Assembly: GCF_036898095.1 (NCBI RefSeq)
Contig: NC_090765.1
Coordinates: forward strand, 36,444,798-36,508,797
Direction of reading: 5' to 3'
Source: Palaemon carinicauda
Lineage: Eukaryota; Arthropoda; Malacostraca; Decapoda; Palaemonidae
Length of the DNA: 64,000 bases
The translations under genes and the position numbers were made by a program. The notes under the pieces were generated by a model that worked only from the letters and a program-made list of their open reading frames with translations, did not search any database and was not told where the DNA came from. Below are positions 54,012-64,000 of this stretch, piece by piece; position 1 is the stretch's first letter; the number at the start of each line of letters is the position of its first letter.

Positions 54012-56358
54012 GTGATAAGCGCAAAGTGTTACAGTGTTGCGTTCGAGGGTTCGTCTGTTCGGGCCAGTTGTTCGCCTAGTCTGGGACCTCTTACAAGCTC
54101 CCAAGCCCAGGGGAGAAGTAACGTCGAAGGACTTATGGGTTCATCAGGCCTTGATCGACGAACAGACGTTTCCCTCCGTGGTTTCGGGTGTAACCAACTC
54201 ACGTAGCCGACGTGATCACCCCACCCACACAAAGACGAGAGAGCCCATTTATTCCTCGTCTGCGGAAGAGGTTTCTCGCAGAAACCATGGACCAAATCTT
54301 GCAGCTTTTAAGTGCAAGTCGGTCCCTTCCGCGCAAGTCCAACTCCTAGGTGGAGCCATTAGCACTGGGTCAGTTCGGACTTGCTGCAGTACGACAACTG
54401 CACACCTCCCAGAGAGGCAAGGTGGTACCGCAACAGGCAGTAACTCCGTCTGTTGCCGCACCAGCTGTTTTAGACCCTCAGTCTCAACGGACAGTAGCTC
54501 CGTTTGTTGTTGTCTTTCTTAGACTCTAGTGGTCTATGCTGCAGACAATGCAGTCTCAGCTTGCGGTGTTGATGCAGGAGTTTCAGGCAGAGAAGGTTAG
54601 CACACCTCCTCCTGCGAGCGCTCCTCCACCTCTGCGCAGTCCACCCTGCCAGACGTATGATGTTGAGGCTCCTTGAGGCAGGAACCTCCTGCCTCCATGC
54701 GTGAGCTGCCGCATTGGGAGTTGCCAGGTACCAGCGCTATGCAGCAACCTCCACTTTCCTTGAGGCAGGAGCCTCTTGCTATGCGGCAACCTCCTCAACC
54801 CTTGAGGCAGGAGCCTCATGCTTTGCAGCAACCTCCTCTAACCATGAGGCAGGAGCCTCATGCGTTGCGGCAACCTCCTCCATCCTTGAAGCAGCAGCCT
54901 CATGCGTTGCGGCAACCTCCACCATCCTTGAGGCAGCAGCCTCATGCTATGCGGCAACCGCCTCAACTCTTGAGGCAAGAGCCTCTCTCTGCGCATCTAC
55001 CTCCTCAACCCTTGAGGCAGACGCAACTCTTGAGGCAGGAACCTCATGCTATGCGGCAACCTCCTCTAACCATGAGGCAGGAGCCTCATGCTATGAGGAG
55101 CCTCATGCTATGCGGCATCCTCCTCAAACCATGAGGCAGGAGCCTCATGCTATGCAGCATCCTCCTCAACCCATGAGGCAGGAGCCTCATGCTATGAGGA
55201 GCCTCATGCTATGCGGCATCCTCCTCAACCCATGAGGCAGGGACCTCATGCTATGAGGAGCCTCATGCTATGCGGCATCCTCCTCAACCCATGAGGCAGG
55301 AGCCTCATGCTATGCGGCAACCTCCTCTACCCATGAGGCAGGAGCCTCATGCTATGCGGCATCCTCCTCAACCCATGAGGCAGGAGCCTCATGCTATGCG
55401 GCATCCTCCTCAACCCATGAGGCAGGAGTCTCATGCTATGAGGAGCCTCATGCTATGCGGCATCCTCCTCAAACCATGAGGCAGGAGCCTCATGCTATGC
55501 GGCAACCGCCTCAACCCATGAGGCAGGAGCCTCATACTATGCGGCATCCTCCTCAACGCATGCGGCATGAGCCTCATCCCTTGCAGCATGAGCCTCATCC
55601 CATGCAGCATGAGCCTCATACCATGCAGCATGAGCCTCATCCCATGCAGCATGAGCCTCATCCCATGCAGCATAAGCCGCACGCCATGCAACATGCTCTG
55701 CTTACCTTACAGCATGCTCTACATACAGCATGCTCTGCATACCTTACCGCATGCTCCTCAGTCACACATCTTTGGTTGTTACCAACTCACTAGACTGTCA
55801 AGCAGTTTCATAACGTTGCCTTCTAGTCTGCTGCTTTTGCACCAGTGAAACCCTCACTGAGAGAACTTAGCTTTTCTCGGATATGGTTCCTGTAGATGAG
55901 AAAGTGCTATTCTCCCTCCTTCTGATATTCCCTTGAGGACTCTGTCATTTGGAGAGGAGCCTTTAGCTGCTTAGCCTCCTATGGACTTTTATTTAAGCAT
56001 AACATGCTTCCAGGGAGGGTAATGGTTCCACTTCAGTCGCTAACCCCGTCTGTTACCACACCTGCTCCCTTAGACCTTGAGCTTTGTTGCAAGACATGCA
56101 GTCCAAGCTTAGTCCTTGTTAGAGGATTTTTTGTTTACGGAGTCAGTGTGTCACTGGGAAGACGTTCAACAACCAGCAGAAGTGACTTGTTGTGACGCAG
56201 TGCGGCAACCTCAGCAACCCGATAAGGAGTTGTCTGTACGACCCAGACAGTCTAGACAGCTTCGGGTTGTCGCTGTACTTCCTCGCTTCCCCATGGTTGA
56301 CAGTTCACAGACTGTGCAGCAGTACCATGATCTTGTGTCCGGCTCCGTCAGACGACTA
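54012..56358 (+). pseudogene. DIRS element 5 gag remnant with repeat expansion
   Basis: The start (VRASCSPSLGPLTSSQAQG) matches element 1 gag from about residue 170. Frames change often. About 1 kb of tandem repeats follows, then a last piece (QPAEVTCCDAVRQPQQP to SSQTVQQYHDLVSGSV) up to 56358. The capsid-like part and the RGG tail are missing because of the deletion. No full gag can be made. Confidence 0.85.
54660..55760 (+). repeat. Gag minisatellite in DIRS element 5
   Basis: Units of 42 bp (core ATGAGGCAGGAGCCTCATGC then TATGCGGCAACCTCCTCAA) code for MRQEPHAMRQPPQP variants. Units in the last 200 bp are shorter, 24-27 bp (HEPHPMQ). GAGGCAGGAGCCTC is itself nearly palindromic, and both strands are open over long stretches. 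The array keeps mostly multiples of three but contains truncated units. Confidence 0.92.
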
Positions 56359-57530
56359 GCTTTTAAGAGCTCCCACAAGTCGTCGCTGTCTGGAGATTCT
56401 CAGATGGACTATGGATCTGACCAAGGAACTGGGCCTCCTGGTCAATTTTGAGGAGTCCCAGCTTGTCCCATCCCAGACCATTGTCTACCTGGGTATGGAT
56501 CTTCAGAGTCGAGCTTTTCGGGCTTCTCCGTCGGCCCCAAGGATCTACTAAGCCCTAGAATGCATCCAGAGCATGCTGAGAAGGAACCGATGCTCAGTCA
56601 GGTAGTGGATGAGTCTAACAGGGACACTTTCATCGTTGGCCCTGTTCATCGAGTTAGGGAGACGCCACCTCCGCCCCCTTCAGTATCATCTAGCGGCTCA
56701 CTGGATAAAGGACATGACGCTAGAGACGGTCTCAGTTCCTGTTTCCGAAGAGAGGAGGTCTACTCTCACGTGGTGAAAGAACAGCTTTCTTCTCAAGGAA
56801 GTCTACCTTTGGCTGTTCAGAAACCCGACCGCCGTCTCTTCTCTGACGCATCAGACACGGGCTGGGGTGCGACTTTGGACGGACAGGAATGCTCGGGAAC
56901 ATGGAATCAGGAGCTAAGGACACTTCACATCTATTGCAAGGAGCTGTTGGCGGTTCATCTGGCCTTGATAAACTTCAAGTCCCTCCAGCTTAACAAGGTG
57001 GTGGAGGTGGACTCTGACAACACCACAGCCTTGGCTTACATCTCCAAGCAGGGAGGGACTCATTCGTGGAAGTTGTTCTAGATCGCAAGGGACCTCCTCA
57101 TCTGGTCAAAATATCGAAAGCTCACGCTGGTAACGAGGTTCATTCAGGGCGATATGTATGTCATGGCAGATCGCCTTAGCCGGAAGGGTCAGGTCATCCC
57201 CACAGAGTGGACCCTTCACAAGAATGTTTGCAGCAGACTTTGGGCCCTGTGGGGTCAGCCAACCATAGATCTGTTCGCTACCTCGATAACCTAGAGGCTC
57301 CCGTTGTATTGTTCTCCGATTCCAGACCCAGCAGCAGTTCACGTGGAGGCTTTTCTGCTGGATTGGTCCCATCTCGACCTGTATGCATTCCCGCCGTTCA
57401 AGATTGTCAACAGGGTACTTCAGAAGTTCGCCTCTCGCAAAGGGACACGGCTGACGTTGGTTGGCTCCGCTCTGGCCCGCGAGAGAATGGTTCATAGAGG
57501 TACTGCAATGGCTGGTCGACATTCCCAGGA
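56359..57530 (+). pseudogene. DIRS element 5 pol remnant (RT core missing)
   Basis: Begins inside motif C (GACGACTAGCTTTTAAGAG corresponds to DDWLL of element 1), so motifs A and B are gone. The RNase H part is readable (LFSDASDTGWGATLDGQECS, YCKELLAVHLAL, VDSDNTTALAYISKQGG) up to a stop at 57079-57081. The terminal domain (TIDLFATSIT then a stop, DLYAFPPF) is broken. Cannot supply RT. Confidence 0.87.
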
Positions 57531-58678
57531 CTCTTCCTCTAAGAGTGGACCTTCTACGTCTACCTCACGTAAAGAAGGTACACCCAAACCTCCACGCTCT
57601 TCGTCTGACTGCCTTCAGACTTTCGAAAGACTCTCAAGAGCTAGGGGCTTTTCGAAGGAGGCAGCCAGAGCGATTGCCAGAGCAAGGAGGACATCCACTC
57701 TCAGAGTCTATCAGTCTAAAGGGGAAGTCTTTCGAAGCTGGTACAAGGCCAATGCAGTTTCCTCAACCAGTACCACTGTAACCCAGATTGCTGACTTCCT
57801 GTTACATCTAAGGAACGTAAGATCCCTTTCAGCTCCTACGATTAAGGGTTACAGAAGTATGTTGGCAGCGGTTTTCCGCCACAGAGGCTTGGATCTTTCC
57901 ACCAACAAAGATCTACAGGACCTCCTTAGGTCTTTTGAGACCTCAAAGGAACGTCGGTTGTCCACTCCAGGCTGGAATCTAGACGTGGTCCTAAGGTTCC
58001 TTATGTCATCAAGATTTGAACCTCTCCAATCAGCCTCTTTTAAGGACCTCACATTAAAAACTCTTTTCCTCGTGTGCTTGACAACAGCTAAAAGAGTAAG
58101 TGAGATCCACGCCTTCAGCAGGAACATAGTTTTCACATCTGAAACGGCTACATGTTCCTTGCAGCTCGGTTTTTTGCTAAAACGAGCTTCCTTCACGTCC
58201 TTGGCCTAAGTCGTTCGAGATCCCAAGCCTGTCCAACTTGGTGGGGGACGAACTGGAGAGAGTACTTTGCCCAGTTAGAGCTCTTAGGTACTATCTAAAA
58301 AGGTCATAACCTTTACGAGGACAATCAGAAGCCTTATGGTGTGCTATCAAGAAGCCTTCTCTTCCAAGATCTAAGAACTCAGTTTCTTACCTATTCAGGC
58401 TCCTGATTAGGGAAGCACATTCTCATCTGAAGGAAGAAGACCTTGCTTTGCTGAAGGTAAGGACACATGAAGTGAGAGCTGTGGCTACTTCAGTGGCCTT
58501 CAAACAGAACCGTTCTCTGCAGAGTGTTATGGATGCAACCTATTGGAGAAGCAAGTCAGTGTTCGCATCATTCTATCTCAAAGATGTCCAGTCTCTTTAC
58601 GAGAACTGCTACACCCTGGGACCATTCGTAGCAACGAATGCAGTAGTAGGCGGGGGCTCAGCCACTACATTCCCATAA
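57508..58678 (+). pseudogene. DIRS element 5 YR (frameshifted)
   Basis: From the conserved ATG 57508 (MAGRHSQDSSS) the frame is open through the first catalytic Arg (TAKRVSEIHAFS) to about 58180, where a base is lost in the LAKNE motif. A further stop lies at about 58306. The C-terminal catalytic part (THEVRAVATSVAF, VFASFYLKDV) is intact in another frame (58448-58678). Confidence 0.87.
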
Positions 58679-59064
58679 TCCCATAACCTTTTTAACCTTT
58701 CTCTTGAATACTTTTTATGGGTTGTACGGTCGGCTAAGAAGCCTTCCACATCCTTGTTGATTTGGCGGGTGGTCAATTCTTTCTTGAGAAGCGCCGAGGT
58801 TAAAGGTTGTGATGAGGTCCTTTAGTATGGGTTGCAGCCCTTTATACTTCAGCACCTAAGAGTCGTTCAGCATCCTAAGAGGACCGCTACGCTCAGTAAG
58901 GAAGACGTACTTAATAAAGGCAGAGTAATGGTTCAAGTCGTCTTCCTTACCAGGTACTTATTTATTTTATGTTATTTTTGAATAACTAATAAAATAAAAT
59001 ACGGGATACTTAGCTTCTTTGTTAACATGTATGCTGGTCTCCACCCACCACCCTGGGTGTGAAT

Positions 59065-59155
59065 CAGCTACATGATTATCGGGTAAGATTAATATTGAAA
59101 AATGTTATTTTCATTAGTAAAATAAATTTTTGAATATACTTACCCGATAATCATG
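59065..59155 (+). repeat. DIRS element 5 ICR
   Basis: Complement of the left end (GGGTAAGATTAATATTGAAA) joined to the complement of the right end (ATGTTATTTTCATTAGTAAA) at ATG. Confidence 0.9.
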
Positions 59156-59204
59156 ATTTAATTGACCCACCCTTCCTCCCCATAGAGAACCAGTGGACCG
59201 AGGA

Positions 59205-59394
59205 AAAAATTGAGGTGGTGTTGACAAGAAGTACTGGAGTACCTGACCACAGATGGCGCTGTTGTGTTCACCCCCACCTGTATAGCGATCGCTGGCGTAT
59301 CCCGACCGTAGATTTCTGTCGGCAACAGAGTTGACAGCTACATGATTATCGGGTAAGTATATTCAAAAATTTATTTTACTAATGAAAATAACAT
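59205..59394 (-). repeat. DIRS element 5 right ITR
   Basis: Complement of the left ITR core, with outer part TATTCAAAAATTTATTTTAC, shared in style with elements 1-3. Confidence 0.9.
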
Positions 59395-59848
59395 ATTTCA
59401 TACTTCTTATCTTCGTACTTTGTATCAATTCATGATCCTTCATCATAGCACTTGATGGTCTTCCATACAAATGTCACTTCATACATAGCTAAACCACTAT
59501 TTTGAATATTGAGCATAATCAAAGTAAAAAGTTTGTGTTTATAAAACATAAATGTCTGTATTTATTGTAATAGAATGTTGCCTTGCAAGATTTGAGATCA
59601 AATCGTTCTATTTTGCAGTCTTTCAATTTATTTTTCAAGTTTGATGATTGTACAGTATTTGAATTCTAGATTAGAAAATGATCATACAGTATATGTTTGT
59701 TAGCTGTTTATAACTAAGTCTTGAAAGGGATTGATTATGATTCCATTTATTGTTGTGTGCTAATGAAACACTTGAGTAATCAAAGATTGCAAATTCTTAA
59801 TTGTCTGCATTTCCAGATCTTATTACTGATTTTTTTTTTTTTTTTCAG
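59395..59848. other. Intron right of DIRS element 5
   Basis: Nothing recognised, ending in a long T tract and acceptor TTTCAG of exon K. Confidence 0.5.
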
Positions 59849-59986
59849 TGGAGCACATTAAGACTACGGAACATATGCGTAAGAAACTGGAGTTTACTTG
59901 CTATGTTCCTTGAAAGGAGGAACACAAGGAGTATTGATCTTCGTAAAATGGTATTCAGAATGAAGTCCTTTAGTCCAAAAAACGAG
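59849..59986 (+). CDS. Host gene exon K, end of F-box and start of LRR-like region
   Basis: 46 codons, phase 0, donor GTAATT at 59987. WSTLRLRNICVRNWSLLAMF continues an F-box tail, and NTRSIDLRKMVF resembles the first strand of a leucine-rich repeat (xxLDLxxxxx). The protein must continue in exons beyond the window, because no stop or further exon is seen before 64000. Confidence 0.75.
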
Positions 59987-60690
59987 GTAATTATTGATAG
60001 CAGGTTTTAATGATAACATTTGTTATTTTTATACTTGCCTAATGTTCATATTGCTTTGATTGAAGCCGTGTTGACTTCTAACCCCCCCCCCTCTGGTAAT
60101 GACCACACCAAACCAGATTATTAGTCTCTTGACTTCACTGATCAGTTCAGCAGAGGGACCTATGTACAGTACAGTATATGAACATCAGGTGAATATAAAG
60201 ATAATAAGTTTTAGCATTAAAATTCTTTATTCTTTTATTTTTATGAAACTCCCCTGATGTTCATATTGCTGATTCATATACACAACAGAGGAGGGAGAGT
60301 AGAGGAAACAGATGGGAAAGTAACAATCTCTATTAATAAATTTATCAACCATTTGAGACTAATTTAAAAGGTAACCAATCCTAACCTCAAGCAAACTCTT
60401 TATTTACTCAAGTACCGGAGTTCAATTCCAAACCTATACCCATATTTCTTCGTTTTAAAACTAAAGTATTTTATACTATAATAAGTAAAACCTTGAACTT
60501 TTTCATTGAGAAAAATAAAGGTTTAACGTGAAATATTGAATTTTATTGTTCTTATTTTATCATAAATTTGAATTGTTTCATTTCTTAAAAAAGGTGTGAT
60601 TCTAGATTAAGAAAATGAAAAAGTTATTATTTAAAATATATGATTACCTGATAATTCTTAGTTATTTGGATAGAATTGTTTAATTATATT
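59987..60690. other. Intron with DIRS-end-like inverted repeats
   Basis: 60010-60056 (TTGTTATTTTTATACTTGCC with ATGTTCATATTGC) is related in inverse orientation to 60175-60215 (ATGAACATCAGG region), and a further inverse copy lies at 60250-60275 (CCTGATGTTCATATTGC). The layout resembles a DIRS left end plus an ICR, with everything between lost. Otherwise nothing seen. Confidence 0.4.
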
Positions 60691-61740
60691 CATCTTTGCC
60701 AAGAAAGGACAATCAAATCTGGCAGGACCAATAGAGGTGTTAAAGAATACTATCTCTTTCTGGATTCATGAGACTATCCTTGTAGCTTACACCTTGACTT
60801 CTGAGAGGGTCAAAGTACCAACTAAGACATAGCTCACAAAGTCAGGGGTATAGGTCCCACCTTAGCCTTCAAGAGGAACCTTTTAGTCAGCCAGATGTTG
60901 AAAGCTGTGGATTAGAAATGCAAGAAAATCTTCACGACTTAATATCCACGAGTCCTTTAATACCTTTGTGCTTGGCCTGTGGTGACTGCACAAATAGTTG
61001 TGTATCTAGCCCAGCACCTATACGGGACAGGAAGCATCTTGTATATGGTAATGTTTAGAGTTAAGTCTGGAATGAAAGGTAGAATGACTGGCTCTTCTCC
61101 ATCAATTTTCTGTTCCCTCTTTGTGGCAAAGCGATTGAAAATATTACTCGGTGTGTCTGTTTTGTCACTGGTAAGTTAAACTTCTGAGCTCCAGTTTTTA
61201 ATCTAAAGGAGTATCTCCCCCATCCCCCTGACAAGGGGAAGGATGGTGGAATATATATTAACCATTTCATTATCATGTACAATTTATCTTAGGTCAACCC
61301 CTATCAGTCTTCTCATCCCTATGAGAGACATAACAGTTTTCTGGTGTATTCTTCATCTGTCCCTTACGGGACCAGGTAGATTGACATTCCCAAGGAAGAA
61401 AAAGAACCAACCAATTCTGTTCTAGGTGTGATGCTCCATATTTAAAGGACGAAAGGTTTGTGTACACATAGGAACAAATTTCAAAAGTAATTTGTATTCT
61501 CCCTTGCTATACAAACCTGAGTCCCTAAGTTAAACTTCCCTCCTCAACCAACCCTCTCAGTTTTTAGCTGAAAGGTCAAACTGAAGATCTTGTGGCAGAT
61601 GGAGGAGCGAGGCCTTCTCACCTGCACTCTACACCTGTCATTAACTACCTTGTTGACTAATTCATTTGCTGTTACAGTCTGCACTGAAAGCATCTCCCTC
61701 TTTAAAGGACCTAGGTTTGTATAACTAGGAAAAATACAAT
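60690..61740 (+). pseudogene. Decayed DIRS element 7 (YR C-terminus, ICR, right end)
   Basis: 60700-61010 reads, with stops, like the end of element 4 YR (NTISFWIHETI, AHKVRGIGPTLAFKRNLLVS, QMLKAVD), including the H-x-x-R box in the form HKVR. An ICR-like block lies at 61441-61530 (AAAGGTTTGTGTACACATAG then AAATTTCAAAAGTAATTTGT). The outer right end at 61700-61740 (GGTTTGTATAACTAGGAAAA) is cut off by DIRS element 6. 5' parts are missing. Confidence 0.75.
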
Positions 61741-64000
61741 TTTAAATATTTAACTTAGCCGGTGAATATATAATAGCTGCAACTCCGTTGCTCGACAGAC
61801 AAAAAACTGTAAAAACTCGCCAGCGATCGCTATACAGGTTGCGGGTGTGCCCACCAGCGCCAACTGTCGGCCAGATACCATACTCGATGTAAACAAAGAC
61901 TCAATTTCTTCTCTGTCGACGTGTCGACAAGACGTACTTTACTCGCTGTTGAAACCTGGAGTTTTTCCCATCATATTTGGTGAAGTACTTTATTTTGGTT
62001 TGAGCTTTCGCAGTACAGGTGTTTTTCTTCAAATAAATCCTTGAACTCTTTTTTTTGTATCGGATTAATTGTTGATGACTTAGATCGTTTTTTTGGAATT
62101 TTCCCTTGACCAATTCAAAATGGCTGACCTTTCACAAGTTCCCAAGTTCAGAAAATGCAATGCTAGGGACTGTCATAGGCGTCTTCCAAAGGCTTCTATC
62201 GACCCTCACACTGTTTGTTCCAATTGTCGGGATAAAACCTGTCAATTGGAAGATCGGTGTGAGGAATGAGTGGGCCTTTCGGAATTCGATTTTATCGAAT
62301 TTGAGAAGTATACACACAGACTAGAGAGAGATAGGGTAAGGAGAAGTTCTTCTAGGTCGGTAGATTTTTCCTCTCCACATGCCCCTGAAACTAATCCTTC
62401 CCCTGTAGTGGTTGTTCCTAACCCCCCTCCTAGCACTCAGGAACCATCGATGGCAGACATGATGCGTGCTATCCATGCCTTGGGGGAGAGAGTTGAGTCC
62501 CTTGCAAGTGACCGCAATCAACTCTTAGCAGACGTTAAGGAACTAAAGTGCCAAAGTGCCGCGGGAAGTGTTAAAGTGCCTAGTGTTTCTCAAAGTGTTG
62601 TGAACAGTGTTGCGCTTGAGGGTTCGTCTGTTCGTGCCTGTCGTCCTCCTAGTCCGGGACCTCTTGCAAGCTCCCAAGCCCAGGGGAGAAGCAATGTCGT
62701 ACGACTCATGGGTTCGAGAGGCCTTGATCAGCGAACAGACGTTTCCCTCCATGGTATCAGGCGTATCTCCCCAAGATCGCCCCTACCAACGTAAGACGAG
62801 AGAGCCCGTTTTTACCTCGTCGTCCGAAGGTGTTTCTCGTAAGAAACCTTGGACCAAGGTCTCACGACCTTTGAAGCGTAAGTCGGTCCCTTCAGGACAA
62901 GTCCAACGTCCCGGTTGTAGCCACTGGGTCAGTTCGGACTCGTTGCCGTCATCTTATGACTGCTCACCTCCTAAGAGAGGCAAAGCGGTGCCGCCTCAGT
63001 CGCTCACCCCGTCTGTTGCCGCACCTGCTGCCGTAGACCCTAAATGGGTGTTGCTGCAGGACATGCAGTCCAAGCTTGCGTCCTTGATGGAGGACTTTAA
63101 TGCGGAGAAGGTTGCTGCTGAACCTTCTGGCCAACAACCATCCAAGCGGTCTGTATTGCGTCCTGTTGACGCTGAGGTTACTTTCTCGCGTCTACCAGTT
63201 GGGGTTGTACCTCCACCGTTGCGACCCAGTGTGGGTTGCCAGCCGCATGTTGACGTTAGGCGACGCAAGGAGGTGGTTGTTGACGTTCAGGACGTTCAGC
63301 AACCATCAGAGGTGACTTGTTTTGACGCGGTGCGTCAACCTCCGCAACCCGGTATGGTGTTGACTGCACAACCCAGACGGTCTAAACAGTCTCGGGTGGA
63401 CGCTGTGCGTCCTCGCGCACCCATGGTTGTTGACAGTTCACAGACTGTGCAGCAGTTCCATGACGCTGCGTCCGGCTCCGTCACGCATGCACCAGTGCGA
63501 CCGGACTCAGCGAGCCATTGTTGCCCACTCCTTTGCCGTTTCCTCATCAGTTTTCAGATGAGGAACTATCAGATGAGGACGTTGCTGAACCACAAGAGGA
63601 TCAACCTTCAGAACTTGACGAGCCTAAGACAACTCAACCATCATTGGACTTTAGAAAAGTCTTGACTTTATTTAAGGAGTTGTTCCCTGACCACTTTGTT
63701 TCTGTGGCTCCTCGTTCGCCGCCGTCAGAGTTTGTATTAGGCGTGCCTGCTACCGCACCTGCCTTTACTAAACTCGTTCTCTCACGCTCATCCAAGAGAG
63801 CTTTGCGGCTGTTGGGAGATTGGTTAGAGACTAAGAAGAGTTTAGGAAAGACAGCATTTGCCTTTCCCCCATCTAAACTCTCGTCTAGATCGAGCGTCTG
63901 GTATGCTATGGGAGAAGTTCTCGGCTTGGGAGTTCCTGCCTCTGCCCAGGGCGACTTCTCAAGTCTTGTAGACTCTCCCCGCCGCCTTGCCATGAGACGC
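61739..64000 (+). mobile_element. DIRS element 6 (left part, cut by window end)
   Basis: Left ITR of the element 2/3 subfamily (TTTTAAATATTTAACTTAGC ... GTGAATATATAATAGCTG) with AGCGATCGCT, then gag. It continues past the right edge. Inserted in the outer right end of the old element 7. Confidence 0.9.
62120..64000 (+). pseudogene. DIRS element 6 gag (partial, damaged)
   Basis: Starts MADLSQVPKFRKC. The Cys cluster is cut by TGA at 62267-62269, where elements 1 and 2 have a Cys codon (TGC, the last Cys of the cluster). One extra T near 62743 and another shift near 63513 change the frame again. The capsid-like part (SLDFRKVLTLFKELFPDHF, GEVLGLGVPASAQGDFSSL) is readable to the window end, nearest to element 1 in sequence. 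Confidence 0.87.

Larger units (their letters stand above)
52670..59394 (+). mobile_element. DIRS element 5 (non-autonomous, third ITR subfamily)
   Basis: 6.7 kb. ITRs at about 52670-52840 and 59205-59394 (CTTACCCGATAATCATGTAG type) and an ICR at 59065-59155. It carries the same ~1-kb gag replacement as element 3 (53050-54000), a 1-kb minisatellite in place of middle gag, and a deletion that joins gag directly to the end of RT motif C. RNase H, terminal domain and YR are present but damaged. Confidence 0.93.

Noticed and set aside
55081..55700. CRISPR array
   Set aside because: Repeats are contiguous and degenerate without unique spacers, and the DNA is eukaryotic.
54583..55848. Several open frames on both strands in the GAGGCAGGAGCCTC array
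   Set aside because: A 3n-length repeat unit with near-palindromic core opens multiple frames at once. Only the gag frame has context.

Overview
This window looks like intron-rich nuclear DNA from an arthropod, most likely a decapod crustacean. The reasons are the AT-rich introns, long (TA)n, (CA)n and (TC)n arrays, and a dense load of DIRS-type tyrosine-recombinase retrotransposons, which are known to be widespread in Decapoda. I name no species.

The host content is one split gene on the + strand. I can join eleven exons (1540 to 59986) in one continuous reading frame of 627 codons with GT/AG splice sites. The protein has an AT-hook (residues ~69-75), a C4HC3 PHD-like zinc finger (~234-284, split by an intron), an F-box (~538-581) and the start of a leucine-rich region. 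This layout resembles chromatin-associated F-box/LRR proteins of the KDM2/FBXL19 type, but I do not recognise the orthologue. The 5' and 3' ends of the gene are not resolved.

Almost everything else is transposons sitting in its introns. Five DIRS elements are complete from end to end, at about 11.2-17.7, 19.7-26.2, 30.2-36.6, 38.1-46.3 and 52.7-59.4 kb. A sixth is cut by the window end (61.7 kb onwards) and an old remnant lies at 60.7-61.7 kb. All are in the same orientation as the host gene. The complete ones show the DIRS layout: inverted terminal repeats (ITRs), gag, RT/RNase H plus a further domain, an overlapping tyrosine recombinase (YR), and an internal complementary region (ICR) that joins the complements of the two outer ends. 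There are two deep lineages. One (elements 1, 2, 3, 5, 6) is represented by damaged copies. The other (element 4, 8.1 kb) has all three ORFs open and ITR cores that look identical, so it may be recent.

Element 4 lies inside a minus-strand hAT transposon (37029-47904) that has perfect 15-bp terminal repeats and an exact 8-bp target duplication. Other occupants are two LINE families, Tigger/pogo-like elements, several MITEs and microsatellites. Insertions are nested: DIRS in hAT, DIRS in DIRS, and Tigger in LINE in LINE. No rRNA, tRNA or CRISPR feature was found.

The most unusual feature is that elements 3 and 5, whose ends belong to different subfamilies, share a replacement of most of the gag N-terminal region by about 1 kb of non-coding sequence. 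This points to module exchange between DIRS subfamilies. Element 5 has also lost the RT core and carries a long gag minisatellite.
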